From NCBI RefSeq assembly GCF_027886475.1, contig NZ_CP115670.1, positions 1,178,001-1,242,000 on the forward strand: a DNA stretch of 64,000 bases. The letters are read 5' to 3'. Source of the stretch: Corynebacterium sp. SCR221107. Lineage in GTDB: Bacteria > Actinomycetota > Actinomycetes > Mycobacteriales > Mycobacteriaceae. The notes under the pieces were generated by a model that did no database searches, had not been told where the DNA came from, and saw only the letters and a list, made by a program, of their open reading frames with translations. The translations under genes and the position numbers were made by a program. Below, piece after piece: positions 1-8,821 of this stretch (positions are counted from its first letter, which is position 1; every line of letters begins with the position of its first letter).

Positions 1-66
1 GACGTGGAGTTCCGGGCGCAAAGTCATGGAATGTTCTACCTCAAGTTTTCAACCGTGTGCGGGGCG

Positions 67-807
67 TTAGCTTTTCACTTCGGTGGCATGGATCTGCCGG
101 TCAAGATCCTCGGGGGCGAGCTGAGCGCGGGAGAAATCATGGCTCAACGGCAGCCGCAGCGCGAGGTCGGTGCCAGGACAGACCTCGACCGTACCCTCGG
201 TGAGCACGAAATCGAGCACATGCCCGCCGCTGGTGCGCGAGTCGTCGATGAAATGAACGTGGCAGCCGGGCACCCCGATGCCCTTTTCGTACACCGGGGT
301 ACGAAAACCGGCGATGACGCCTGTGACTTCGTGGAAATGTAACTCCGCGTCGTCACCGGTGGCTTCCATCATGGGACGGTAGGGGCGCTGCTGCTTGGTG
401 ACGGTGCGTACCGTGATCTCCTCGAAGGAACCCGTGATACGCACCGCGTACATGTAGTTTTCACTCGGCAGCAGGCTGGAAATGAACTCCGACAGCTCCG
501 AGCGACGCAGGTTATGCGGAGCGGCGGCTACTATGCGGGGTACGAAATTGGTGGCCACGGCAAAAGGGGAGCGCTGATCCAGCTGGGCGACACTCGCGGT
601 CCCGTCGCCGCGGACTTGGTAGGCCACGCCGTCGATGATGATCATCTCACCATCAAGTGCATCGAAGGTGCCGATGCCGAAATTGCCGTGTCCTAGAATC
701 TCGCCGACGGAGATCTCCCCGTCATAAATGCCGTCCAGCAAGGCGGTCATGAGAGAGCTTTGAAAAATGGTGTGTCTTTCGATTGCTAAAACATGATCCT
801 CGTTCAT
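67..807 (-). CDS. budA: alpha-acetolactate decarboxylase
   Basis: Converts 2-acetolactate to acetoin in the cytoplasm, a pyruvate overflow route. The 246-residue protein carries the family's metal-binding block near its end (LHFHEVTG, then PVYEKG and VPGCHVHFIDD with GGHV) and an HGNFGIGTF motif near the start. The reading frame stays open up to 912, but the added residues are Arg-rich and run through an inverted repeat; the ATG at 807 fits the family N-terminus better. It follows glgA on the same strand with about 117 bases between, so it may be co-transcribed. No acetolactate synthase is adjacent. The family call is firm, the start less so. Confidence 0.9.
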   Translation of the reverse strand: MNEDHVLAIERHTIFQSSLMTALLDGIYDGEISVGEILGHGNFGIGTFDALDGEMIIIDGVAYQVRGDGTASVAQLDQRSPFAVATNFVPRIVAAAPHNLRRSELSEFISSLLPSENYMYAVRITGSFEEITVRTVTKQQRPYRPMMEATGDDAELHFHEVTGVIAGFRTPVYEKGIGVPGCHVHFIDDSRTSGGHVLDFVLTEGTVEVCPGTDLALRLPLSHDFSRAQLAPEDLDRQIHATEVKS

Positions 808-868
808 GTTCGCCCAGAATAGTCGCGGATGAACTTTCCTGCTTGAAGACCCCGCCTTAGGTGGGAAA

Positions 869-903
869 TCCCAACCCCGCCTTAATCGTCTGCGGGATTG
901 GGA
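869..903. repeat. 12-bp inverted repeat between glgA and budA
   Basis: The arms CCCAACCCCGC (870-880) and GCGGGATTGGG (892-902), extended by one T-A pair, form a 12-bp stem with one G-U pair and an 11-base loop in the transcript leaving glgA. No long U-tract follows on the minus strand. It may be a weak terminator, a processing site or a leader structure of budA. Confidence 0.55.
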
Positions 904-924
904 GGTTTTCATTAAGTCGTGGGA

Positions 925-2103
925 CTAGCCCTCGATGAGCGAGCGGTAGATGTCGACCGTCTGCTGGGCGATGGTGGCCCAGGAGAAGTCGTTGACGGCG
1001 CGCTCGCGTCCGGCCAAGCCGAACTTCTTGGCACGCTCGCGGTCAGCGACCATGGCGTTGACGGCGGCAGCAATGTCGCGTTCGAAGGATTGCGCATCGG
1101 CCTCGTCGTAATGCACCAGCGTGCCGGTGGTGCCGTCAACGACGACCTCCGGGATGCCACCGACGTCGGAGGCGACAACCGCGGTGCCGCAGGCCATGGC
1201 CTCCAAGTTGACGATGCCAAGCGGCTCGTAAATCGACGGGCACACAAAGGTGTCTGCGGCGGTGAGGATCTCTTGAATCTTGGGCTTATCCAGCATCTCC
1301 TGAACCCACACGATGCCATCTCGCTCGGCCTGGAGCTCGTTGACCAGAGCCTCGGTGCGTGCGGCGATCTCCGGGGTGTCCGGGGCGCCTGCGCACAGCA
1401 CCAGCTGCACGCCCTCGTCGAAGTGGCGCGCGGCCTTGACGAGGTGCTCCACGCCCTTCTGGCGGGTAATGCGTCCAACGAAGGCGACGATGGGGCGATC
1501 CGGGTCAATACCCAGCTTCTTGAGCACCGAGTCCTCGGCCTCGTCGAAGGTGGGGCGTGGCTGCCAAAGCTGAGTGTCGATGCCGTTGAGGACAACGTGG
1601 ACGCGGTCGGCGTCGATGCGCGGGTAGGCCTCCAGCACTGCGTCCTTCATCTTCGAGGACACGGCGATCACGGCGTCGGCATACTCCATGGCGTTTCGCT
1701 CCGACCACGAGGAGATGTCGTAGCCACCGCCGAGCTGCTCGCGCTTCCACGGGCGATCCGGTTCGAGAGAGTGCGCGGTGGCAACGTGCGGAATGCCGTG
1801 CAGGCGTGCGGCGAGGTGCCCGCCCAGACCCGCGTACCAGGTGTGGGAATGCACCACGTCTACCCCCGTTGCAGCCTCGGCCATGCGAAGCCCTGTGGAC
1901 AAGGTCTTGATCGCAGGATTCGCGTTAGCCAATTCCGGGTCGACCCCGTGAACATATACGTTGGCCTCATTACGCGGTGCGCCCATGCAGTGAACATCCA
2001 CGGGGATGATTTCGCGCATGTAGCGGGTCAATTCGGTCACATGAACACCGGCGCCACCGTAGATCTCCGGCGGGTATTCCTTCGTCATCATCGCAACTCT
2101 CAT
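925..2103 (-). CDS. glgA: glycogen synthase, actinobacterial GT4/GT5 type
   Basis: Glucosyltransferase of glycogen or maltose-1-phosphate synthesis using ADP-glucose. The 392-residue protein begins [21 protein letters not shown], the KEYPPxxxGGAGVH substrate-loop motif, and has a C-terminal nucleotide-sugar block ([22 protein letters not shown]). The length matches the corynebacterial GlgA / mycobacterial Rv1212c group rather than the roughly 480-residue enterobacterial GlgA. In mycobacteria the same family makes maltose-1-phosphate (GlgM), so the exact product is not settled by sequence. It is divergent from glgC with a 114-bp shared promoter region, as in related genomes. Confidence 0.93.
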   Translation of the reverse strand: MRVAMMTKEYPPEIYGGAGVHVTELTRYMREIIPVDVHCMGAPRNEANVYVHGVDPELANANPAIKTLSTGLRMAEAATGVDVVHSHTWYAGLGGHLAARLHGIPHVATAHSLEPDRPWKREQLGGGYDISSWSERNAMEYADAVIAVSSKMKDAVLEAYPRIDADRVHVVLNGIDTQLWQPRPTFDEAEDSVLKKLGIDPDRPIVAFVGRITRQKGVEHLVKAARHFDEGVQLVLCAGAPDTPEIAARTEALVNELQAERDGIVWVQEMLDKPKIQEILTAADTFVCPSIYEPLGIVNLEAMACGTAVVASDVGGIPEVVVDGTTGTLVHYDEADAQSFERDIAAAVNAMVADRERAKKFGLAGRERAVNDFSWATIAQQTVDIYRSLIEG

Positions 2104-2217
2104 AGATCAAACCTTAACGCGAATACGTCCAGCATGTGCGGGTGTTGTACGTCGCAATCATCACCAATACTCGCCAATGCCAAGCGAAGGTTGCCGGAAC
2201 GATATAAATTGGGCGGG

Positions 2218-3435
2218 GTGAGGAGTCAAAGTAATGTTTTAGCAATCGTGCTCGCCGGTGGTGAAGGAAAGCGGCTGTTCCCGCTGACCGAGGACCGCGC
2301 GAAGCCGGCCGTCCCGTTCGGGGGTACCTACCGCCTGATCGACTTTGTGCTGTCGAATCTCGTCAACGCCGGATACATGAAGATCTGTGTGCTGACCCAG
2401 TACAAGTCCCACTCCCTGGACCGACACATCTCCCAGGCGTGGAATTTCAGCGGACCCACCAGCCAATACATCGCATCGGTACCCGCCCAGCAGCGCTTGG
2501 GCAAGCGTTGGTACATGGGCTCCGCCGACGCCATCTTACAGTCGCTGAATCTGATCTATGACGAAAACCCGGACTACGTTATCGTCTTTGGCGCCGACCA
2601 CGTCTACCGCATGGATCCCTACCAGATGGTGGAGGAGCACATCCGCTCCGGTGCCGCGGTCTCCGTGGCTGGTATTCGCGTCCCGCGCTCGGAGGCCAGC
2701 GCGTTTGGTTGCATCCATTCCGACGAGGACGGCAACATTACTGAATTCCTGGAAAAGCCGGCCGACCCACCGGGGACCCCGGATGATCCGGAGATGACCT
2801 ACGCCTCGATGGGCAACTACGTCTTTACCACGAAGGACCTGATCCAGGCCCTCAAGGAGGACGAGGTCAACGAGAATTCCACCCACGACATGGGCGGGGA
2901 CATTATCCCCTACTTTGTCGCGAAGGGGCAGGCTCACGTCTATGACTTCAACGACAACCAGGTTCCGGGTTCCACCGACCGCGACCGTGGCTACTGGCGT
3001 GACGTAGGTACCATCGACGCCTTCTACGAGGCTCACATGGATCTCATCTCGGTGCACCCAATCTTCAACCTCTACAACCAGCAGTGGCCGATTCGTTCCA
3101 CCGATTTGGCTGAGCTGCCCCCGGCGAAGTTCGTCCAGGGTGGTATTGCGCAGTCGTCGATGGTTGCCCAGGGGTCGATCATCTCGGCAGCTACCGTGCG
3201 CAACTCAGTGCTCTCCACTGATGTTGTTGTGGAGGAGGGCGCGACCGTTGAAGGATCGGTGCTTATGCCGGGCGTGCGCATCGGCAAGGGTGCGGTCGTC
3301 CGCCACGCGATCTTGGATAAGAACGTCGTGATCTCCGACGGCACGCTCATCGGCGTCGATCGTGAGCGCGACGCCAAGCGCTTCGCCATCAGCGCGGGCG
3401 GCGTCGTGGTCGTGGGCAAGAACACCGTGGTGTAG
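2218..3435 (+). CDS. glgC: glucose-1-phosphate adenylyltransferase (ADP-glucose pyrophosphorylase)
   Basis: Makes ADP-glucose from glucose-1-phosphate and ATP, the committed step of glycogen synthesis. The N-terminal nucleotidyltransferase motif [20 protein letters not shown] is complete, followed by [10 protein letters not shown] and a C-terminal left-handed beta-helix region (about 300-400). The frame is open far upstream, antisense to glgA, so the start is set by homology: GTG at 2218 gives [17 protein letters not shown] (405 residues); TTG at 2209 is an alternative. No strong ribosome site is visible. It is divergent from glgA and ends at a good terminator. Confidence 0.94.
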   Translation: MRSQSNVLAIVLAGGEGKRLFPLTEDRAKPAVPFGGTYRLIDFVLSNLVNAGYMKICVLTQYKSHSLDRHISQAWNFSGPTSQYIASVPAQQRLGKRWYMGSADAILQSLNLIYDENPDYVIVFGADHVYRMDPYQMVEEHIRSGAAVSVAGIRVPRSEASAFGCIHSDEDGNITEFLEKPADPPGTPDDPEMTYASMGNYVFTTKDLIQALKEDEVNENSTHDMGGDIIPYFVAKGQAHVYDFNDNQVPGSTDRDRGYWRDVGTIDAFYEAHMDLISVHPIFNLYNQQWPIRSTDLAELPPAKFVQGGIAQSSMVAQGSIISAATVRNSVLSTDVVVEEGATVEGSVLMPGVRIGKGAVVRHAILDKNVVISDGTLIGVDRERDAKRFAISAGGVVVVGKNTVV

Positions 3436-3458
3436 CGAGCTAGCGATGAGCCTTCAAT

Positions 3459-3481
3459 GGGGTCGCTTCGGCGGCCCCTTT
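3459..3481 (+). terminator. intrinsic terminator after glgC
   Basis: GGGGTCGC, loop TTCG, GCGGCCCC and then TTT: an 8-bp stem with a stable UUCG loop, 23 bases after the glgC stop. The 170 bases that follow before the convergent methyltransferase gene hold nothing I recognise. Confidence 0.8.
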
Positions 3482-3652
3482 GCCATGTGCGGGGAAAGAT
3501 GCGAGGCCTACGACCGGAAGGCGACCTTAGGGTGCGTCAGTGTAGGCTGCATGAGACCTTATTGACGCTAGAGCTGTCGTGGACCCGCGGGCTTATCGTC
3601 TGCCGCAACGAAGTAGGCAAGTTGGGCAGGGCGCGCAAGCAACAGGGGTGGC

Positions 3653-4291
3653 TTAGCGCTTCAACGTGATAATGGTCATGCCAGCGCCGAGAGGAAGCCT
3701 CGTGACGTGCACGCCCTCGAGGGAACGGAAGTATTCGTCGGCCTCGCGGGCGGCGACGGTGTCGCGGTCTTTGCGCGAGGAATCGGCGATGGTGCCATCT
3801 AGAAGCGCGTCCGCGAGGATCAGGACCCCTCCTGGGGCAAGAAGTCGCAGGGCGGCGTCGACGAAAGACTTGAGGATCAGCGGGGCAACCTCGCCGTATA
3901 CGAGCTGATAGGAGCCGTCGGCAAGCCTTGACATGACATCCAGCGGCCGTGACGGAAGGAAACGGATGCGGGAGGGGGAGTAGCCCGCCTCGCGGAACGT
4001 GATCTTGGCGCGGCGTTGGTGCTCCGGCTCGGGGTCGATGCAGGACAAAATGGCAGACTCCGGCAGGCCCTCAAGCAAGTAGAGCCCGACAGCGCCGGCG
4101 GCGGGGGTGACGGCGATAGCGTTGTGCGCCCCGGTGGTAGCCGCGAGCGTGCTCAACAACTGGCCGGTCATCGCATCGGGGATGGGAAGGCCGAACTCGG
4201 CGGCATCCTCGATAGCTGTGGCTAAAGCGGGGGACACAGGGGAGGTCCCTTCCACGTAGGAACGGAGGGCATCAATAACAGAATCGGTCAC
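3653..4291 (-). CDS. SAM-dependent O-methyltransferase (family 3 type)
   Basis: Class I methyltransferase; the substrate is unknown. The roughly 212-residue protein has the layout of small O-methyltransferases: an N-terminal helix (VTDSVIDALRSYVEGTSP), a degenerate SAM motif I near AIAVTPAAGAVGLYLLEGLP, an acidic residue after strand 2 (SCIDPEPEH), LVYGEVAP, and the late strand LLAPGGVLILADALLDG. The frame is open to 4351, but GTG at 4291 matches the usual N-terminus. It sits at the place held by Rv1220c / its corynebacterial counterpart beside sigE, now separated from sigE by a GntR gene. Confidence 0.85.
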   Translation of the reverse strand: MTDSVIDALRSYVEGTSPVSPALATAIEDAAEFGLPIPDAMTGQLLSTLAATTGAHNAIAVTPAAGAVGLYLLEGLPESAILSCIDPEPEHQRRAKITFREAGYSPSRIRFLPSRPLDVMSRLADGSYQLVYGEVAPLILKSFVDAALRLLAPGGVLILADALLDGTIADSSRKDRDTVAAREADEYFRSLEGVHVTRLPLGAGMTIITLKR

Positions 4292-4814
4292 AAGTGGCAA
4301 TGATAGGCGACGAACCTTCCACAGCAACCGTGGCCCCGCCGTGTCGCGCAAGCTAGTGACTGAAGTGATGAATGAGTTTGCCGGATCGGAAAGATCCCCT
4401 TTTCGTGGGAAAACTCGAACCGCCTACCATGGGGAGATTGATTTCTTGCACCGCGAAGTAACAGCGCCTCGCCACCAAAATTCGCTTTGAGTGCAAGGAA
4501 GACATGTTCCGTCCGAGCCGGGTCCGATCTCACTCAAAGTCGACGCGTACAGCCACATGTGGCCTCTTTTGTCAGTGAGGGCCATCATTGTCCGGCCATG
4601 CGTCAGCAGCTTGCTGGCAAGTAAGGCGTGAGCTCAACACATTCCTCTCTATGCAGTGCTAGTTCTGAGCGCCCAGCAAAGCAATGGATGGAATCATGGG
4701 GGTGGAAAAATTCGATAGGAGGATCAATCGTGGCCTCTAAAGGAACGCTTGCGTCGAACTGACCTGTGGCATACCTGGCATGCGTCAAGGTCCGCGAAGG
4801 GGAATCGGGTCGGT
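4292..4814. other. intergenic region, no gene recognised
   Basis: About 520 bases between the methyltransferase start and the GntR gene end. Short frames here have no family features or good starts. A 12-bp perfect palindrome, GCCACATGTGGC, lies at 4552-4563. Related genomes have the methyltransferase directly facing sigE, so this stretch and the GntR gene together look like an acquired or retained insertion. Confidence 0.5.
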
Positions 4815-5540
4815 CTAGGTGTAGATGGCGCCACCGGCCACGGAGTAGAACCAGGTGATGTGTTCACGTACGGCATTGGCAGCGGCATCGGGCTGGCGAT
4901 CGATGACCGCAGCGAGAATGCGCTTGTGTTGCTCCTGGAGGTGGACCACGATGTCACGCCAGTCGTCGCGGTTGGCCACGGCCTCACGCACATAGCTCAT
5001 CGTGGCCTCGCGCAGCGACTCCATGATGGTGTCGACCACGATATTTCCTGCCAGGGACGTGATCACCAGGTGGAATTCGGTGTCGATCCGGTGGTATTCA
5101 TCCTTGGGAAGTCCAGGATCGTCCATGACCTCGATAAGCTCCTGGGCACGTGCCAAGGCGGCGTCGCGCTCGGGGGAGTTCTGGCTCAAGGCCGCGTCCG
5201 CGGCAGCCTGAGACTCGATCATGACGCGCGTTCCGACGATATCGGCCACAGGCAAGGCCTTGGTGTAGACGTGCATGCGCAGCGCCCACTTCAATGCGGC
5301 CGAAGGCTCGGCGATGACGATCGCACCAGCGTTGGGGCCGGAGCCGGTGGCGGAGCGGACAAGCCCCATCGCATCGGCGACCTTTATGGCCTCGCGGACA
5401 GAGGAGCGTGATATCTCGAATTGCTCGGCGAGGGCACGTTCGCCGGGGAGTTTGTCTCCCACTCCGATCGTCCCCTGCCGAAGCTGGTCCTCGAGCCAAT
5501 CGAGAACCATGGTGTATGTCCGGGCTGCGGTGGCGGGCAT
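4815..5540 (-). CDS. GntR-family (FadR subfamily) transcriptional regulator
   Basis: DNA-binding repressor of metabolic genes; the effector is probably a small organic acid. The winged helix covers about residues 8-75 (LRQGTIGVGDKLPGERALAEQ, then SRSSVREAIKVADAMGLV). The C-terminal all-helical FCD domain has candidate metal ligands in HRIDTEFHLVI and near VREHITWFYS. The length, 241, is typical. LldR, the lactate regulator, is one possible relative, but no lldD lies nearby, so no specific name is given. It is divergent from sigE, with a palindrome about 70 bases upstream of its start that may be its own operator. Confidence 0.88.
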   Translation of the reverse strand: MPATAARTYTMVLDWLEDQLRQGTIGVGDKLPGERALAEQFEISRSSVREAIKVADAMGLVRSATGSGPNAGAIVIAEPSAALKWALRMHVYTKALPVADIVGTRVMIESQAAADAALSQNSPERDAALARAQELIEVMDDPGLPKDEYHRIDTEFHLVITSLAGNIVVDTIMESLREATMSYVREAVANRDDWRDIVVHLQEQHKRILAAVIDRQPDAAANAVREHITWFYSVAGGAIYT

Positions 5541-5609
5541 GGGGACGTGCTCCTTAAATGAATCGGTACGTCATCGATCAGGTGACCATGCCTGTGATGG
5601 GATTGGTCA

Positions 5610-5627
5610 AATAATCATATGACTATT
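5610..5627. promoter_or_regulatory. 18-bp near-perfect palindrome, candidate GntR operator
   Basis: AATAATCATATGACTATT matches its reverse complement at 16 of 18 positions and lies 70 bases upstream of the GntR start, in the sigE divergent region. AT-rich palindromes beside FadR-type genes are commonly autoregulatory. The link is inferred from position. Confidence 0.4.
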
Positions 5628-5839
5628 GTGGCGATAGATGGAGAGAATATCGTCCTTATTATTTCATGGGAACAAAGATCCTGTTAATGAAGGAATTGAG
5701 GGGTACACACGTGCTATCCAAGTGCGATTCCACCTGGGATAATTGTTAAAAACCCGGAGAATGACAAACGGAATGATTGACAGGATTCTTTCAGGAAGCT
5801 CGCTGGCAATCCCAACCAATATCGGGCACAATGGGGCGC

Positions 5840-6469
5840 ATGACACGTTCAGCCGACGACCACACCCAGTCCAGCCCGCAGGAGGCTACGCATCTCACTG
5901 GCACTGCAGCATTTGACGCAGGAACCGGTGAGATGCCTTCATGGGCGCAGTTGGTTGAGGAGCACGCAGATAGCGTCTATCGCCTGGCCTACCGCCTGTC
6001 CGGTAACCAGCATGACGCGGAGGACCTTACTCAGGAAACCTTCATGCGCGTGTTCCGTTCACTGAAGAACTACCAGCCCGGCACCTTTGAGGGATGGCTA
6101 CACCGCATTACCACCAACCTCTTTTTGGATATGGTTCGCCACCGCAGCAAGATCCGAATGGAGGCGCTGCCGGAGGATTATGAGCGGGTTCCTGGAACGG
6201 ATATGACCCCGGAGCAGGCCTATACCGTGGCCAACTTGGACCCGGCACTTCAGGACGCGCTCGATGGCCTTAGCCCCGATTTCCGCGTGGCGGTGGTTTT
6301 GTGTGACGTGGTGGGCATGAGCTATGACGAAATCGCAGACACCCTGGGGGTGAAGATGGGTACGGTGCGTTCCCGCATCCACCGCGGGCGTTCCCAGCTG
6401 CGCGCGGCGTTGGAACTGGCTGCCGAAACCGATGAAGGCGCCTCCCTGCTGATCCCGAATCAGAGCTAG
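5840..6469 (+). CDS. sigE: ECF RNA polymerase sigma factor SigE
   Basis: Directs RNA polymerase to envelope and surface stress promoters. Region 2 ([20 protein letters not shown], then [15 protein letters not shown]) and region 4 ([20 protein letters not shown], then [10 protein letters not shown]) are complete. The start is ATG 5840 (209 residues); ATG 5831 and an upstream GTG-side extension are possible but add non-family residues. The next gene is its HxxxCxxC anti-sigma factor, as in mycobacteria (Rv1221-Rv1222). The close match of regions 2 and 4 to corynebacterial SigE makes the call secure. Confidence 0.95.
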   Translation: MTRSADDHTQSSPQEATHLTGTAAFDAGTGEMPSWAQLVEEHADSVYRLAYRLSGNQHDAEDLTQETFMRVFRSLKNYQPGTFEGWLHRITTNLFLDMVRHRSKIRMEALPEDYERVPGTDMTPEQAYTVANLDPALQDALDGLSPDFRVAVVLCDVVGMSYDEIADTLGVKMGTVRSRIHRGRSQLRAALELAAETDEGASLLIPNQS

Positions 6470-6481
6470 CGGAACCTGCTC

Positions 6482-6535
6482 TCACAGACCCTCACCGCGC
6501 GTGGCTAGGTCCCGCACCGGCGAGGGTTCGTGTGA
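6482..6535. terminator. hairpin after sigE
   Basis: Nested arms TCACA/TGTGA and ACCCTC/GAGGGT close a GC-rich loop starting 13 bases after the sigE stop. There is no U-tract, so termination may be partial and allow some read-through into cseE. Confidence 0.45.
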
Positions 6536-6572
6536 TTGCGGAGCTTTTCAAAGCACTCACCTTCGTGTTGAG

Positions 6573-6598
6573 GGAACTTGGCTGTCGTATCAAGCGTT
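6573..6598 (+). promoter_or_regulatory. ECF-type promoter (SigE/SigH-like) ahead of cseE
   Basis: GGAAC at 6573-6577 and CGTT at 6595-6598 are separated by 17 bases. This matches the GGAAY / CGTT pattern of actinobacterial stress sigma factors. Transcription would start near 6605 and leave a leader of about 125 bases before cseE. Confidence 0.6.
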
Positions 6599-6731
6599 AG
6601 GCTAATGACAGTGGTTACAACGGTGTGTGCTGTAGTTTTGCCCCCAGGTTCCCAAGTCATACCGCGAAACTCCGTCAACGTTAATTTCCGTGTTCATTTC
6701 CACCACACTCGTTCGAGGAAGGAGGCCAGAT

Positions 6732-7187
6732 ATGCAAAGCCCCAAGGCCTTCCACTCTGATGATGGGTCTCACCATGCCCGCTTTGATCGCGAATACCTG
6801 CGCGCGGAGGCAGTTCGGATCAAGCACCTCACCATCAAGCGCCGCGTCACGATCCATGAGTTTGCCTCTGTCGAGCATCTCAATCCCGAGGCCGTGGCCG
6901 CGTATGTGGACAATGAGCTCAGCCAGGCCGCGGTGCACCGCGCCAGGGTGCACCTGGTGCATTGCGAGGAGTGCCGCCAGGAGGTCCATCGCCAACGCTC
7001 CGCCGCCGAGCGCCTGCGTCAAGCAACGAGCGATTCGGTGCATGCATCGTCGGATTTGGTGGCCAAGCTGACCCAAATCGCACAATCGTGCCCGGCCGGC
7101 CCTACCGCCGAGGAGCTGGAGGCCAAGAGCAAGTCGTTTCTGGCCAAGCTGGATGCGATGACTCGGCAAAAGCGCAACAAGAAATAG
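6732..7187 (+). CDS. cseE: anti-sigma-E factor, zinc-associated
   Basis: Holds SigE inactive until envelope stress. The 151-residue protein has the ZAS motif HxxxCxxC (HLVHCEEC) in its middle and PEAVAAYVDNELS just before it, the usual anti-sigma helix. The ATG at 6732 has AAGGAGG placed upstream; the longer frame from 6690 has no such site. No membrane segment is present, so it should be cytoplasmic. It follows sigE, with its own ECF-type promoter between them. Confidence 0.9.
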   Translation: MQSPKAFHSDDGSHHARFDREYLRAEAVRIKHLTIKRRVTIHEFASVEHLNPEAVAAYVDNELSQAAVHRARVHLVHCEECRQEVHRQRSAAERLRQATSDSVHASSDLVAKLTQIAQSCPAGPTAEELEAKSKSFLAKLDAMTRQKRNKK

Positions 7188-7251
7188 TAGCTGGCGTTGG
7201 TGGCGCCTGCGTGCGTCGGCAAGCGCGGTGATGAGGGTAAAGTAGACACCT

Positions 7252-7812
7252 GTGTTTGACTCGATAGGTTGGCCAGAGATCCTTACCGTGGTGGTAATCG
7301 GCATTATCATCGTTGGCCCGGAGAAGCTTCCTCGCGTGATCGAGGATGTCCGCGCGGCCATCTATGCTGCCCGCAAGGCAATCAATAACGCCAAGGCGGA
7401 GCTCAACGGCGAGTTCGGCGAAGACCTCGAGGAGTTTCAGAAGCCCTTGTCGCAGATCGCCTCGATTCAGCGCATGGGGCCGCGCGGTGTGATCACCAAG
7501 GCCTTGTTCGATGACGATGAAGAATTCATGGAATCCTTCAACCCGAAGAAGCTCATCGAGGAGGACCCACGACCGTCGACACGGCCTTCGCCTCGCAAGC
7601 AACGGCGTCAAGCCAAGCAAGAGGCAGCGCGCTCAGACTCGCACGCAGCGCCTTCGGCACAGCCGACCCAGCCCGCGCGTCCGACGTTTAACTACGCGGA
7701 GATCTACGCAAAAAAGAACCAGCAGCAGGCAACACCCACCCCGCAGAATCCGCAGCCGAAACCGCAGCAGGGCACCGAGGGGCCAAGCAGCGTCTACGGT
7801 GATGTGATTTAG
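7252..7812 (+). CDS. tatB: Sec-independent translocase subunit TatB
   Basis: Component of the twin-arginine export machinery, needed in this window for the RR-signal hydrogenase small subunit. It begins VFDSIGWPEILTVVVIGIII, the FDIGxxE-plus-membrane-helix start of TatB, followed by VGPEKLPR and an amphipathic helix. The C-terminal 80 residues are Lys/Arg/Pro/Gln-rich and low complexity. The GTG at 7252 is the only fitting start. The last 60 bases of the gene and the following 20 bases recur at 10533-10612. TatA and TatC are not in the window. Confidence 0.94.
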   Translation: MFDSIGWPEILTVVVIGIIIVGPEKLPRVIEDVRAAIYAARKAINNAKAELNGEFGEDLEEFQKPLSQIASIQRMGPRGVITKALFDDDEEFMESFNPKKLIEEDPRPSTRPSPRKQRRQAKQEAARSDSHAAPSAQPTQPARPTFNYAEIYAKKNQQQATPTPQNPQPKPQQGTEGPSSVYGDVI

Positions 7813-7831
7813 CCACCCATGAAACCCCGTA
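7752..7831 (+). repeat. 80-bp direct repeat, copy 1 (3' end of tatB)
   Basis: Ungapped match to 10533-10612, about 70 of 80 bases identical by eye. This copy contains the intact tatB stop and ends with the left arm of a terminator (ACCCCGTA) whose partner arm is missing here but present beside copy 2. Confidence 0.85.
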
Positions 7832-8821
7832 TCCCGGATTGGCTATTTTTTGTTGTGGAGGTCACGGGTTGAGATCGCGGTGACGAGGTGGGTTTTCTCG
7901 GTGGTTAGTGGGGTATCTGCGTGATTGGTTTTTGTGCTTTGTGGTCAGTCTGAGGCTGCGGTTTTTCGACGCCCGGCGGAGCATTTGACGCTTAGCCGTG
8001 TTGTTTTTCCTTTATGTGGCTGATGGTGGGAGTAGCCATGGCGTTGTTGGGGCGTGGGTTGGTGGAGTCTTCGGTGTGGGTGGAGGTAGGGTTTCAATGG
8101 AATTGAACTTTGGGTTTGGCTGGTTGATGGGAGCATGCGCGAGGTCAGCGACTATCTGATCATTTCCGTTGGGGCTGCTTTGGGTTCTTAGCGTTGGTGG
8201 CAGGCATTACTGCGGTCGCAATGGAAGTCAGTTTTGTGGGAAGAATCGTTTGTGGGTTGTCTTTCGAATGCTCAACGGCAGGTTGTGGGTTGGGGTGATT
8301 TCAATCGTGATCCACTGTGGGCTGGTCACCGTTGATGATGCGTGTGGCTTCGGCTTTCAACTGATCAGGTTTCGTGCACATTGTTCCGTCGGGCTGGTTG
8401 CCGAAAGGGGACTTGCCTCCGGGATTCCTTGGGCTTGTTAAGTTGGGGTCAGCTGTTGCGACCTGCCCCTTGCGGCCGGTGCCGGATCCACCAATGTATC
8501 AGTGTCACTGAGAGTACCGGTGCCCTTGCACTCAACGATTTACTCGTTTATGCGAGGCTTTACTGCCGGGTCAAAGGGTGTGGAGCAATCGGCGGTGAAA
8601 AGAAAATGATGCCAGTTGAGCGCGTGAGGGTGTCACAGGAAGTAGGGAAACGCCCCTGCGTCTTTTCTATGGTCTCAACGGATTCAAGCCAGAAATGGTC
8701 ATGGATTCGGTTGTTGGTTTCGAAAAGGTGGTGGCCAGCGGGTTTCGATTTCACTAAGGTGGTGGGTGTTATTGATCAACGCTGCACCTCTTGCGCTGCC
8801 TGTCCCTTAAAGGAGTGACCA
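7832..8821. other. about 1 kb with no recognisable gene
   Basis: Start of the inserted segment after tatB. Reading frames on both strands are short, Trp/Arg-rich or interrupted, and none shows a known domain or a good ribosome site. The base pattern is TG-rich on the plus strand and unlike the neighbouring genes. I read it as decayed foreign DNA, probably from mobile elements, but can identify no specific family. Confidence 0.5.

Noticed and set aside
919..2217. Open frame of more than 400 codons antisense to glgA, continuous with glgC
   Set aside because: The upstream part has no family features and mirrors the glgA codons; glgC homology begins only at 2218.
4603..4788. Small minus-strand gene in the methyltransferase-GntR gap
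   Set aside because: No ribosome site, no motif, atypical codon use.
4815..5540. Naming the GntR gene lldR
   Set aside because: The fold fits, but no lactate dehydrogenase or permease gene is near and the palindrome does not match the TNGTNNNACNA-type site.
7945..8441. Transposase remnants on the minus strand
   Set aside because: Reverse translation gives no recognisable transposase motif; only the fragments at 10014 and 10268 are clear.
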